Source of the DNA: UBA2020 sp964551435
GTDB lineage: Bacteria; Pseudomonadota; Alphaproteobacteria; Micavibrionales; UBA2020
Length of the DNA stretch: 64,000 nucleotides
NCBI GenBank assembly: GCA_964551435.1
Contig: CAZKBS010000001.1
Location: 434,001 to 498,000 of the forward strand
Direction: 5' to 3'
Under the pieces are notes generated by a model. That model was not told where the DNA came from. It did no database searches and saw only the letters and a list, made by a program, of their open reading frames with translations. Position numbers and translations under genes: made by a program. Shown here one piece after another: positions 52,176-61,048 of this stretch (the stretch's first letter is position 1; every line of letters begins with the position of its first letter).

Positions 52176-53165
52176 TTACCCCTTCATGAAGGACAGAATA
52201 TCCTTGTCCTCCGGCAGCGGAACCCCAATCCGCTTGATTTCCCAGCGTAACATGATGCCGCTGTTTTCCGCAACACGTTTACGCACTTCTTCGCCCAGAC
52301 GTTCAATGTCTGCTGCACTGGCGCCGCCCGTGTTGAGCAGGAAATTGCAATGCAGCTCCGACACCTGTGCGCCGCCGATTTTTAAACCGCGGCACCCCGC
52401 GGCGTCAATAAGCTGCCACGCTTTTGGCGCATCTTTCGGATCCGCGCCCTGCGGCGCGGGCGGGTTGGCGAAGGTGGAGCCGCCGGTTTTGGTCTTGATG
52501 GGCTGCGTCTCGCTGCGCTTTTTCTTGATATCGTCCATGCGCGCATCGATGTCGGCTTTGTCGCCCGCCCTGCCGTCAAACACCGCGCCGAGGAAAATCA
52601 CATCCTCCGGCAAATCGTTGTGGCGGTAGCTGAGGCCCATTTCCGCACCGCTGAGGGTCTTGATGCTGCCGTCGCGCATCATGACATCGGCATGGCGCAG
52701 GATGTCTTTAACCTCCCCGCCATAGGCGCCTGCATTCATGCGCAGCGCACCGCCGATGGTGCCCGGAATACCAGACAGGAACTCAAGACCTGCGATACCA
52801 TGTTTCGCCGCCGTCAGCGCGACGTTGATATCCAGCGCGCCCGCGCCGGCGGTCACGCTCGTTTCGCTGGCTTCAATCTGCGCAAATTCGCGGCCCATGC
52901 GGATGACGACGCCGGGGATGCCGCCATCGCGCACAATCAGGTTCGACGCAACGCCCAGCACCGTGACCGGCACATCTTGCGGGCATCCCGCGATAAAATC
53001 AGCAAGGTCGTTGCGGTCTTCGGGTTTGAACAGAACTTCGGCGGGGCCCCCAACGCCAAACCATGTCATCGGGCCGAGAGAGGCATTCTCGCTCAGCCGC
53101 CCGCGCACCTTGGGCAGGCGCGCCAGCAGTCCGGTATCAAAAACCTTTTGCGCCGCGCCCGACAT
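52176..53165 (-). CDS. murB: UDP-N-acetylenolpyruvoylglucosamine reductase
   Basis: FAD enzyme reducing UDP-GlcNAc-enolpyruvate to UDP-MurNAc. 329 residues: TWFGVGGPAEVLFKPEDRNDL, VLGVASNLIVRDGGIPGVVIRMG (FAD pocket), LEFLSGIPGTIGGALRMNAGAYGGE, and the GGSTFANPP motif with the proton-donating Ser. The C-terminal HCNFLLNTGGASAADI with the catalytic Glu follows. The ATG chosen overlaps the murC stop by one base (TGATG); a longer frame upstream falls inside murC. It is of the type I form. Confidence 0.96.
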   Translation of the reverse strand: MSGAAQKVFDTGLLARLPKVRGRLSENASLGPMTWFGVGGPAEVLFKPEDRNDLADFIAGCPQDVPVTVLGVASNLIVRDGGIPGVVIRMGREFAQIEASETSVTAGAGALDINVALTAAKHGIAGLEFLSGIPGTIGGALRMNAGAYGGEVKDILRHADVMMRDGSIKTLSGAEMGLSYRHNDLPEDVIFLGAVFDGRAGDKADIDARMDDIKKKRSETQPIKTKTGGSTFANPPAPQGADPKDAPKAWQLIDAAGCRGLKIGGAQVSELHCNFLLNTGGASAADIERLGEEVRKRVAENSGIMLRWEIKRIGVPLPEDKDILSFMKG

Positions 53166-54634
53166 CAATGCTTCCCGTTTGCAGCTTTGGGGGCAATCCC
53201 CAGCAGCGTTTCCAGCTCCCGCGGCAGAGCATGCGCCCATTGCGTGATGCTGCCCGCGCCAAGGCAAATCACGAAATCGCCCGGTTTGGCGATATCCTTG
53301 ATAAGGGCGGGCAGGTCTTCGGGTTTTTGCAGGGCGCGCGCATCGGCATGGCCCTGCTTCTGGATAGCGGCAACCAGCGTGTCGCGGCTGATGTTCGGGA
53401 TCGGCTCTTCGCCGGCGGTATAGACATCGGCGATGACGACCTTGTCGGCCAGTGCGAAGCAGGTCGAAAATTCCTGAAACAGGTTTTTGAGACGCGTGAA
53501 GCGGTGCGGCTGCATCACGGCAATCACATTACCGCCGCCGCGGCCCGCCACAGCGTCGCGGCCGGCCTTCAGCACGGCGGCGATCTCGACGGGGTGGTGC
53601 GCGTAATCATCGATGACGGTGATGTCATTCACGATGCCCGTGGTAGTGAATCGGCGCTTTACACCTGCAAATTTTTGCAGGGATTTGGCGATTTGTTCGG
53701 CGGGAATACCGATTTCGTGACCGACCGCGAAGGTGGTCAGCGAATTCTGTACGTTATGCGGGCCGAACATTGGCAGTTTGACGCCTTTAATTTCGCGCGG
53801 GAAATTCGTCAGGTGCGGGTCGTTGATTTTGACGTCATACAGCAAACCCTCCGGCGTCGAGACGACATTAACGGCCTGAATATCCGCCTTGTCGCTGAAG
53901 CCGTAGGTGATGGTCTTGCGGTGGAATTCCGGCACTAGTTCGGCGACGACCGGATGGTCGATGCAGGCGACAACCACGCCGTAGAACGGCAGGTTATGCG
54001 CATAGGCGATGAATTCTTCTTTCAGCGCATCGAAGGTTTCGTAGTAATCCATATGTTCGGGGTCGATGTTGGTGATAATCGACGCCACCGAGGGCAAATG
54101 TGAAAACGTGCCATCGCTTTCGTCGGATTCAACGACCATCCAGTTGCTCGCGCCCATGCGCGTATTGCTGCCATAGGCGTTGATGATACCGCCGTTGATC
54201 ACGGTCGGATCGATACCCGCCTTTTCGAGGACATGGCCAATCATCGACGTCGTCGTCGTTTTGCCGTGCGTGCCCGATACGTTGATGCACCATTTGGATT
54301 TCATCAGTTCCGACAGCAAATCCACGCGGCGGATGACGGGTATTTTTTCTTCCTGCGCCGCGATGATTTCAGGGTTTGTTTTTTTGACAGCCGTCGATTT
54401 GACAACGACGGCGGCGGGTTTGCCTTTGGCGTCGAAAACGTTTTTACCGTCATGGCCGATCATCACGCGCACGCCCAGTTCGCGCAGGCGCTGTACATTG
54501 GCGTTTTCCGACTGGTCGGAGCCTTGCACGTCATAGCCGAGGTGGTGCAGCACTTCGGCATAGCCGCTCATGCCGATACCGCCGATGCCGATGATATGGA
54601 CGGTGCCAATGGGAAACGGAAAAGTCTTGCTCAT
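53165..54634 (-). CDS. murC: UDP-N-acetylmuramate-L-alanine ligase
   Basis: Adds L-Ala to UDP-MurNAc. 489 residues: VHIIGIGGIGMSGYAEVLHHLGY (UDP-binding), the ATP loop VSGTHGKTTTTSM, NIDPEHMDYYETFDALKEEF, and FTTTGIVNDITVIDDYAHHPVEI, which is typical of MurC. AAGGAA lies before the ATG at 54634. The gap to murG is 82 bases. Confidence 0.97.
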   Translation of the reverse strand: MSKTFPFPIGTVHIIGIGGIGMSGYAEVLHHLGYDVQGSDQSENANVQRLRELGVRVMIGHDGKNVFDAKGKPAAVVVKSTAVKKTNPEIIAAQEEKIPVIRRVDLLSELMKSKWCINVSGTHGKTTTTSMIGHVLEKAGIDPTVINGGIINAYGSNTRMGASNWMVVESDESDGTFSHLPSVASIITNIDPEHMDYYETFDALKEEFIAYAHNLPFYGVVVACIDHPVVAELVPEFHRKTITYGFSDKADIQAVNVVSTPEGLLYDVKINDPHLTNFPREIKGVKLPMFGPHNVQNSLTTFAVGHEIGIPAEQIAKSLQKFAGVKRRFTTTGIVNDITVIDDYAHHPVEIAAVLKAGRDAVAGRGGGNVIAVMQPHRFTRLKNLFQEFSTCFALADKVVIADVYTAGEEPIPNISRDTLVAAIQKQGHADARALQKPEDLPALIKDIAKPGDFVICLGAGSITQWAHALPRELETLLGIAPKAANGKH

Positions 54635-54716
54635 GCGGATGTTCCTTTCATGCGCAGAGGGCAGGGGCGCCAGGGCGCATGCCGGTTGTGTTTTGGACGT
54701 GCCGCGTGCCGGATTT

Positions 54717-55817
54717 TCATGGGGCGGCGGCCTGTTCTGCTGCCAGATCGGCCAGTTTTGCCGTGGCGCCTGTCTGCCCGCAGGTGGCGGCAGCCGCGGC
54801 GGCATGGCTTAGCAAGGCGGGGTTTTCAGCGAAAGTGCGGATTTTTTCCGCCAGCGCCGCCGGCGTGAAATCCGGCTGCAAAAACACCCATGCGCCACCT
54901 GCTTGTGCAATGATGTCAGCATTATGTTTTTGCTGCATATCCTGATGGCCGGGGTAAGGTACAAAAATCGCGGGACGCCCCGCAACAGCTAATTCCGCCA
55001 CGCTCGATGCGCCGCTGCGGCCGATAAACAGCTGGCAGCCCGCCAGACGCTCCGCCATATCGCTGAAAAAGCTTGCGGTTTCAGCTTTAATTCCCATATC
55101 GGCGTATTTTTTTGCCGTTGCCGCAAGGTCATTTTCGCGGCATTGATGCATGACATAAAGTCGCGATTTTATATTTTCTGGCAAATCTTTAAGCGCCTCA
55201 GGCACCACATCGGCAAAAACGCTTGCTGCCTGACTGCCACCTGTAATCAGGATTTTAAAAACATCCGCAGGCGGTTGATAGGGAATATCGCGCACCGCCA
55301 TGATGGGCGCGCGCACGGGGTTGCCCGTGACGACCGCTTTCGTTTGCTGGGCGGGCGAAAGCCCGCGTGTGCCCGCCAGAGACAATGCGATTTTGCGCGC
55401 GCGCGGTGCCAGCAGCACGTTCGCCTTGCCAAGGACGGCGTTCTGTTCGTGCAAAATAGTAGGTTTGCCCAATATCTGCGCCGCCAGAACACCGGGGAAA
55501 GACGGATAGCCGCCAAAGCCGACGACCAGCGCAGGCTTCAGTTTCGATACCAGCCGCAGCGCCGCCAGAACACCGATACCCATATCCAGCACGGCACGGA
55601 TTTTCGACACCAGCCCGGGGCGCAGGGTGGCAGCCCGTACAGTATATATATTGACGCGATCGCCAAGGCTTTTGAACGCATGTCCGCGCTTGTCGGTGAC
55701 GATGGCAACGGTATAGCCGCGTGCCAGCAGCTCGGCCGCCAGCGCTTCTGCCGGATACAGGTGCCCGCCTGTGCCGCCTGCCGACAGCAGGATGGTTTTG
55801 TTTTCGCCTTTTGTCAT
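54717..55817 (-). CDS. murG: Lipid II synthase (MurNAc-pentapeptide GlcNAc transferase)
   Basis: Peripheral membrane GT28 enzyme adding GlcNAc to lipid I. 366 residues: LSAGGTGGHLYPAEALAAEL (donor loop), VVGFGGYPSFPGVLAAQ, HEQNAVLGKANVLLAPRA, ITGGSQAAS and the C-terminal IGRSGASSVAELAVAGRPAIFVPYPG. The ATG at 55817 is 2 bases after the ftsW stop. It sits between ftsW and murC, as expected. Confidence 0.97.
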   Translation of the reverse strand: MTKGENKTILLSAGGTGGHLYPAEALAAELLARGYTVAIVTDKRGHAFKSLGDRVNIYTVRAATLRPGLVSKIRAVLDMGIGVLAALRLVSKLKPALVVGFGGYPSFPGVLAAQILGKPTILHEQNAVLGKANVLLAPRARKIALSLAGTRGLSPAQQTKAVVTGNPVRAPIMAVRDIPYQPPADVFKILITGGSQAASVFADVVPEALKDLPENIKSRLYVMHQCRENDLAATAKKYADMGIKAETASFFSDMAERLAGCQLFIGRSGASSVAELAVAGRPAIFVPYPGHQDMQQKHNADIIAQAGGAWVFLQPDFTPAALAEKIRTFAENPALLSHAAAAAATCGQTGATAKLADLAAEQAAAP

Positions 55818-55819
55818 GC

Positions 55820-56992
55820 TCAGCTGTTCCTGCCTTCGCGCATGCCAAAGCCGCGCCACATATTACCCGACGTCAGTTGCTGACGTTTGCGCGTCAGCGA
55901 CAGCAGCATGCCCATGCCCAGTCCCAGCGCCAGCAGCGAAGACCCGCCATAGCTGATAAAAGGCAGTGTCATGCCCTTGGCGGGCAGCAGCTGAAGGGAT
56001 GATCCCATATGAATAAGGCTTTGTAGCGCGAATTGCGTCAGCAAACCGCCTGCTGCCAGCACGACAAACAGATCCTCGCTCTGCGCCGTGCGCCACAGGC
56101 TGCGCAGCAGAATGAAGGCGAAAAGCCCGACAAGGAAAAGTGCGGCCAGCAGCCCCATTTCCTCACCAGCTACCGCAAAAATGAAATCCGCATGTGCATC
56201 AGGCAGGTTCATTTTGACCTGTCCGTGGCCGGGGCCGGTGCCGAACAGCCCGCCGCTTGCGAAGGCGTCCAGCGATTTTTGTACCTGATAGTTATCGCCG
56301 CTGGAGGGGTCGAGGAAGCGGTCAATCCGGCTGGATACATGCGGGAAAAACATATAGGCGCTGAAAAGCCCCGCAACGCCAAGACCACCCAGAACAAAAA
56401 CCCAGATCATCGGCAGGCCAGCCAGAAAAACCTGCACGCCCCAGATGGCGGAGATAACCAGCGACATGCCAAGGTCGGGCTGCAAAAGTAAAAGACCCAG
56501 TACAAGCCCGAACAACCCCAGCGCCAGCAGGTGACCGGGAAATTGTCCCTCGTCTTGATCCTGATGCCGCGCCATCAACCACGCCGCCGTCACGGCGAAG
56601 GCGGGTTTGGCGAATTCAGACGGTTGCAGCGAAAAGCCGAAAATATGCACCCAGCGCGTCGCGCCTTTGATTTCAGGGCCGAAGAAAACCGCGCAGAGCA
56701 TCAAGACCATCGATACCAGCAGCGTCAGCGAGGCGGTGCGCCAGAGCATTTTCCGCGGCAGCATGGATGCCGCCAGCATCATACCCGTGGCAGGCACCAG
56801 AAATACCAGATGCCGCACGACGAAATAAAACGGCGGCAGGCCAATGCGCTCCGCCACCGACGGCGATGCGGCCGATACCAGCAAAATACCGCAGAGCATC
56901 AGAATGGTCAGTGCCGCCAGTGTCCAGCGGTCCATCGACCACCACCAGGCGCCCAGCAGGGATTTATCAACCCGCGATGACAGGCCGCTCAT
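55820..56992 (-). CDS. ftsW: Septal peptidoglycan polymerase FtsW (SEDS)
   Basis: SEDS glycosyltransferase that polymerises lipid II with the PBP FtsI. 390 residues with about ten transmembrane helices. The catalytic-Asp loop reads LLLQPDLGMSLV, followed by SGDNYQVQKSLDAFASGGLFGTGPGHGQVKMNLPDAHADFIFAVAGEEMG. The end LPFISYGGSSLLALGLGMGMLLS is typical. Its ATG overlaps the murD stop by 4 bases. Confidence 0.97.
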   Translation of the reverse strand: MSGLSSRVDKSLLGAWWWSMDRWTLAALTILMLCGILLVSAASPSVAERIGLPPFYFVVRHLVFLVPATGMMLAASMLPRKMLWRTASLTLLVSMVLMLCAVFFGPEIKGATRWVHIFGFSLQPSEFAKPAFAVTAAWLMARHQDQDEGQFPGHLLALGLFGLVLGLLLLQPDLGMSLVISAIWGVQVFLAGLPMIWVFVLGGLGVAGLFSAYMFFPHVSSRIDRFLDPSSGDNYQVQKSLDAFASGGLFGTGPGHGQVKMNLPDAHADFIFAVAGEEMGLLAALFLVGLFAFILLRSLWRTAQSEDLFVVLAAGGLLTQFALQSLIHMGSSLQLLPAKGMTLPFISYGGSSLLALGLGMGMLLSLTRKRQQLTSGNMWRGFGMREGRNS

Positions 56993-58398
56993 AGGGGGTC
57001 TCCTTTTTTCTCGGCTGATTTGGTGCCCGTGGTGACGCGGCGCACGGCTTCGCTGAAGATATCGCCGCGATGCTCGAAGCTTTTGAACTGGTCAAAGCTT
57101 GCGCAGGCGGGGGAGAGCAGGACGGTCGCGTGGTCAAGCGCCTCGCGCTGCGCGAGGGCGTGTGCAGCCTCGACGGCTTTGTCGAGAGTGCCGCAGCGCG
57201 TATAAGGTTTTTTGTGCTTATCCAGCCATGCGGCCAGAATATCTTCCGCGGCGCCAATAAGAAACGCGTGGCGAATGTGCGATAAATGCTTTTCGCATTT
57301 GTGATAGCCGCTGCCTTTGTCCTGCCCGCCCGCAATCCAGTAAATCGGGTTATAGGTCGACAGCGCGACGGCGGCGGCGTCGTCATTTGTCGCCTTGCTG
57401 TCGTTGACATAGGTCACGCCGTGCAGGCTGGTGACGATTTTTTGGCGGTGTTCAAGACCCGGGAAGCTTTGCAGCCCCTTGGCAATCGCGGCGGTATCGA
57501 TACCGGCGGCGCGGCAGGCCGTATAGGCGAGCGCGGCATTCTGCCAGTTATGCCGTCCGCGCAGCGCGGGGCAGGTATTGAGATCGACCACGCCATGCGG
57601 GCCGTCGAACAATTCGCCCTCGGCGGAAACGAAAACGCCCTGCGTCATCGGGCGCAAGCAGGATACCGGCGTCATGCGGCGCTGGCCTTCCTTGCGCTGG
57701 CGGGCGAAAATTGCGGCGCTGCCTTCATCATCGACGCCGATGACGCCGATGCCTTTGCCGCGGAAAATACGCTCTTTCGCGGCCATATATCCCTCCATGC
57801 TGCCATGGCGGTCAAGATGGTCGGGGCTGATATTCAACAGCAGCGAAATATCGGGGCTGAAACTATGCATCAAATCCAGCTGGTATGATGACAGCTCCAG
57901 CACGTAAATACCGCCCGCGCCCAAATCCGGCAGCCCCAGCACGGCCTCGCCGATATTGCCACCGACGGCAACTTCGACGCCAGCGGATTTGATGATATGG
58001 CCGATCAGCGCCGTTGTGGTCGATTTGCCGTTGGTGCCGGTGATGCCGATGGTACGGGCCTCCGGCTTGGCGCGGTGGAACAGCTCCATATCGCCCAGAA
58101 TGTCGATGCCGTGCTTTTGCGCGGCGGCAATCGCCGGATGCGGCGCGGGGTGCGTCAGCGGTATCCCCGGCGCGACGCACAGGCAGGCAAAGCGCGACCA
58201 GTCGCCGTTTGTGAAATCCTCCACCGTTGCGCCTTTATCAAGGGCAGCCTTGCGCATATTCTCCCCGTCATCCCACAGCACGGTTTGAATACCTGCGGCC
58301 TTGCAGGCTTCAAAAACCGATAGCCCGCTGCGGCCGAGGCCCAGCACGGCAACCGGTTTATCCTTGAATTGGGATTTGAGCGCGGAGAGATCGATCAT
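56989..58398 (-). CDS. murD: UDP-N-acetylmuramoylalanine-D-glutamate ligase
   Basis: Adds D-Glu to UDP-MurNAc-L-Ala. 469 residues: VAVLGLGRSGLSVFEACKAAG, the ATP loop TIGITGTNGKSTTTALIGH, LNISPDHLDRHGSMEGYMAAKERIF, FPGLEHRQKIV, VTYVNDSKATNDDAAAVALS and the end VLLSPACASFDQFKSFEHRGDIF. The order of motifs is MurD-specific. It lies 15 bases after mraY and overlaps ftsW. Confidence 0.97.
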   Translation of the reverse strand: MIDLSALKSQFKDKPVAVLGLGRSGLSVFEACKAAGIQTVLWDDGENMRKAALDKGATVEDFTNGDWSRFACLCVAPGIPLTHPAPHPAIAAAQKHGIDILGDMELFHRAKPEARTIGITGTNGKSTTTALIGHIIKSAGVEVAVGGNIGEAVLGLPDLGAGGIYVLELSSYQLDLMHSFSPDISLLLNISPDHLDRHGSMEGYMAAKERIFRGKGIGVIGVDDEGSAAIFARQRKEGQRRMTPVSCLRPMTQGVFVSAEGELFDGPHGVVDLNTCPALRGRHNWQNAALAYTACRAAGIDTAAIAKGLQSFPGLEHRQKIVTSLHGVTYVNDSKATNDDAAAVALSTYNPIYWIAGGQDKGSGYHKCEKHLSHIRHAFLIGAAEDILAAWLDKHKKPYTRCGTLDKAVEAAHALAQREALDHATVLLSPACASFDQFKSFEHRGDIFSEAVRRVTTGTKSAEKKGDPL

Positions 58399-58413
58399 GC
58401 AGCAGCCATGTCC

Positions 58414-59502
58414 TTATCGCAGTTTGAGGGTCGACAGCCCGATGAGAGCAAGGATAATAGAAACAATCCAGAACCGCACAACGACTTTGCTTTCGGCCCA
58501 ACCGAGTTTTTCAAAGTGGTGATGCAGCGGCGCCATAAGAAAAAAACGCTTGCCACCCGTGCGTTTGAAATAAACGACCTGAACAACGACCGACAGCGTT
58601 TCCGCCACAAACAGCCCGCCGATGATGGCCAGCACCAGTTCGTGCTTGGTCACCACCGCAATCGCGCCCAGCGCGCCGCCCAGCGACAGCGACCCCGTAT
58701 CGCCCATGAAAACCGATGCGGGTGGGGCGTTGAACCACAGGAAACCAAGTCCCGCACCCAGCAGCGCGCCACAGAACACGGCAATCTCCCCCGCGTCCGC
58801 GATGTAATGGATACCGAGGTAGCTGGAAAAGTTGACGTTGCCCACCAGATAGGCAATCAGGCCGAAACAGGCTGCCGCAATCATGATAGAGCCGATGGCA
58901 AGGCCGTCCAGCCCGTCTGTCAGGTTCACGGCATTCGCCGCGCCCACAACCACAATGACGCCGAAAGGAATGAAAAACCAGCCAAGGTCAATCAGCAGGT
59001 TTTTGAAAAACGGAAAAGCAAGGCTGCTGCCCAGACCGCCGGTGGTGAGCAGCATGATGGAGAGCACCGCCACGGCGGCGATGGCCATTTCCAAAAGCAA
59101 TCTGAGTTTGCCCGGAATGCCGCGGTGACTGCTGTGCGTCAGCTTCGCGTAATCGTCGGCAAAACCAATGGCGCCATAACCGAGGAACACAAACAGCACA
59201 ATCCACATATACGGGTTGGTAATATCGACCCACAGCAGTGTCGATACCGTTACTGAAAACAAAATCATCAGCCCGCCCATGGTGGGAGTGCCTTTTTTCT
59301 TCAAGTGGGTTTCGGGGCCATCCTCGCGGATGGGCTGGCCTTCGCGCTGCTTTTTCTTCAGCCAGCGGATGACCGCAGGGCCGATGGCAAGGCTGATAAT
59401 CAGCGCCGTCATAATCGCGCCGCCGGTGCGGAAGCTCAGGTATTGAAACAGGTTGAACGCTGTGAAGTAATTCGTCAGCGGATAGAGCAGGTTATAAAGC
59501 AT
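58414..59502 (-). CDS. mraY: Phospho-MurNAc-pentapeptide transferase
   Basis: Integral membrane enzyme making lipid I. 362 residues with ten transmembrane helices. Visible catalytic stretches are HLKKKGTPTMGGLMILF, GYGAIGFADDYAKLT (Asp pair), NAVNLTDGLDGLAIGS, FMGDTGSLSLGGALG and the final KRTGGKRFFLMAPLHHHFEKLGWAESKVVVRFWIVSI with the HHH motif. It overlaps murF by 11 bases. Confidence 0.98.
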   Translation of the reverse strand: MLYNLLYPLTNYFTAFNLFQYLSFRTGGAIMTALIISLAIGPAVIRWLKKKQREGQPIREDGPETHLKKKGTPTMGGLMILFSVTVSTLLWVDITNPYMWIVLFVFLGYGAIGFADDYAKLTHSSHRGIPGKLRLLLEMAIAAVAVLSIMLLTTGGLGSSLAFPFFKNLLIDLGWFFIPFGVIVVVGAANAVNLTDGLDGLAIGSIMIAAACFGLIAYLVGNVNFSSYLGIHYIADAGEIAVFCGALLGAGLGFLWFNAPPASVFMGDTGSLSLGGALGAIAVVTKHELVLAIIGGLFVAETLSVVVQVVYFKRTGGKRFFLMAPLHHHFEKLGWAESKVVVRFWIVSIILALIGLSTLKLR

Positions 59503-60997
59503 TCTTTTTATCCTTGCCGTTCATGCCGGCGAGTTTGTCGTTTTTATCGTTGGCGGCGCCGCTGTTTTTATTTCCGGCGGCGTTGATATCCATCGCATGC
59601 AGCGCCTCGATGACATAGGCCATGCGGCTGCCTGCGGACCCCTTGACCAGCAGCACGTCACCCGGCTTCACCGTTTGCTTGATGATATCGGTCAGGGCCT
59701 TGCTGTCCTTGGCGTGGGCGCCTTGCCATTCAGCGGGCAGCGCCTGATAAAGCGCGTCCATCAAGGGGCCGCAGCAGAACAGTTGGTCGGTCTTTGCTTT
59801 CAACAGCGGATTGGCCAGCTCCGCATGCAGGCGCGGGCCGTCCTTGCCCAGCTCCAGCATATCGCCGAGAACGGCGAGGCGGCGGCCTTCGCCCTGCGGC
59901 TCCACCAGCTCAAACACTTTAAACGCCGCCTGCATGGAGGCAGGATTGGCGTTATAGCTTTCATCGATGATGGTCAGCGGCGGCTCTCCCGCGACCAGCG
60001 TGACCTGATAGCGGTTGCCGCGGCCCGATACGGCTTCGGCGTTTTTCAGCGCTTCGATGCCTTTTTCAAGATCGCCGCCGGCAGCCTTTACAACGCCCAG
60101 CGCGCCCAGCGAATTGAGTACGATATGTTTGCCGGGGATTTGCAGTTTATATTTAACTTTCTCGCCGTCGATATCGGCGGTGACGCGGCTGCTGTCAGCG
60201 TGCAGGGCGCAATCGACCAGCTTGATATCCGCGCCGTCTTCTTCGCCAAATCCGCGAATGTCCTTGATGCCCTGCTTTTCCGCATGCGCTTTCAGGCGGT
60301 CGAAATAGGGATTGTCGTGATTGAGAATGGCGATGCCTTTTTCCGACATGCCGGTAAAAATCTCCGCATTCGCATCGGCGATACCGTCAAGGCCGTTGTC
60401 GAAAAATTCGATATGTTCGCGGTCGATCGTGGTGATGATGGCGATATCCGGTTTGACCTGGTCGGTCAGGCCGATGATTTCGCCCGGGTGGTTCATGCCG
60501 ATTTCAAAAATGCCGAAATCCGCATCTGCGGGCAGGTTGCTCAGTGATAGCGGCACGCCCCAATGGTTGTTAAAGCTTTTTTTCGACGCATGCGTCTTGC
60601 CGCTGGCGGATAAAAGCGCAGCCAGCATTTCCTTGGTGCCCGTTTTGCCGACGGAGCCGGCAACGCCGATAATCGTCCCCTTGCAGCGCGCGCGCGCGGC
60701 GCGGCCGAGGTCTTCCAGTCCGCGCGTGGTGTCATCGACAACCAGTACGGGGCCTTTCGCTTTAGAAATATCGTAGTCTTTGGATACCATCACGGCGCCC
60801 GCGCCTGCGGCGAAGGCCGCATCGACGTAGTCATGCCCGTCCAGTCTGTCGCCTTTCAGGGCGACAAACAAATCGCCCTTTTGCAGCGTGCGCGTATCAA
60901 TAGAAACGCCATGTACAGCAAATTCGGCACTGGCGCGTCCGCGCGTGGCAGCCGCGGCGTCTTTGGAGGTCCAGAGCGGGGTTTTGTTATCTGTCAT
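59492..60997 (-). CDS. murF: UDP-MurNAc-tripeptide D-alanyl-D-alanine ligase
   Basis: Adds D-Ala-D-Ala to complete the stem peptide. 501 residues: SIDTRTLQKGDLFVALKGDRLDGHDYVDAA at the N-terminus, the ATP loop IGVAGSVGKTGTKEML, FEIGMNHPGEI, DRYEHxx-like REHIEFFDNGLDGIA, and TIIDESYNANPASMQAA. The C-terminus past VIEALHAMDINAAGN is a short low-complexity Asn/Lys/Asp tail. A short repeated GATAACAG lies just before the start. Gap from murE is 51 bases. Confidence 0.96.
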   Translation of the reverse strand: MTDNKTPLWTSKDAAAATRGRASAEFAVHGVSIDTRTLQKGDLFVALKGDRLDGHDYVDAAFAAGAGAVMVSKDYDISKAKGPVLVVDDTTRGLEDLGRAARARCKGTIIGVAGSVGKTGTKEMLAALLSASGKTHASKKSFNNHWGVPLSLSNLPADADFGIFEIGMNHPGEIIGLTDQVKPDIAIITTIDREHIEFFDNGLDGIADANAEIFTGMSEKGIAILNHDNPYFDRLKAHAEKQGIKDIRGFGEEDGADIKLVDCALHADSSRVTADIDGEKVKYKLQIPGKHIVLNSLGALGVVKAAGGDLEKGIEALKNAEAVSGRGNRYQVTLVAGEPPLTIIDESYNANPASMQAAFKVFELVEPQGEGRRLAVLGDMLELGKDGPRLHAELANPLLKAKTDQLFCCGPLMDALYQALPAEWQGAHAKDSKALTDIIKQTVKPGDVLLVKGSAGSRMAYVIEALHAMDINAAGNKNSGAANDKNDKLAGMNGKDKKNAL

Positions 60998-61048
60998 CTT
61001 ATTCTGTTATCCTGTTATCTTATTGTAGGTCTAGGGTTCTTTGGTTTA

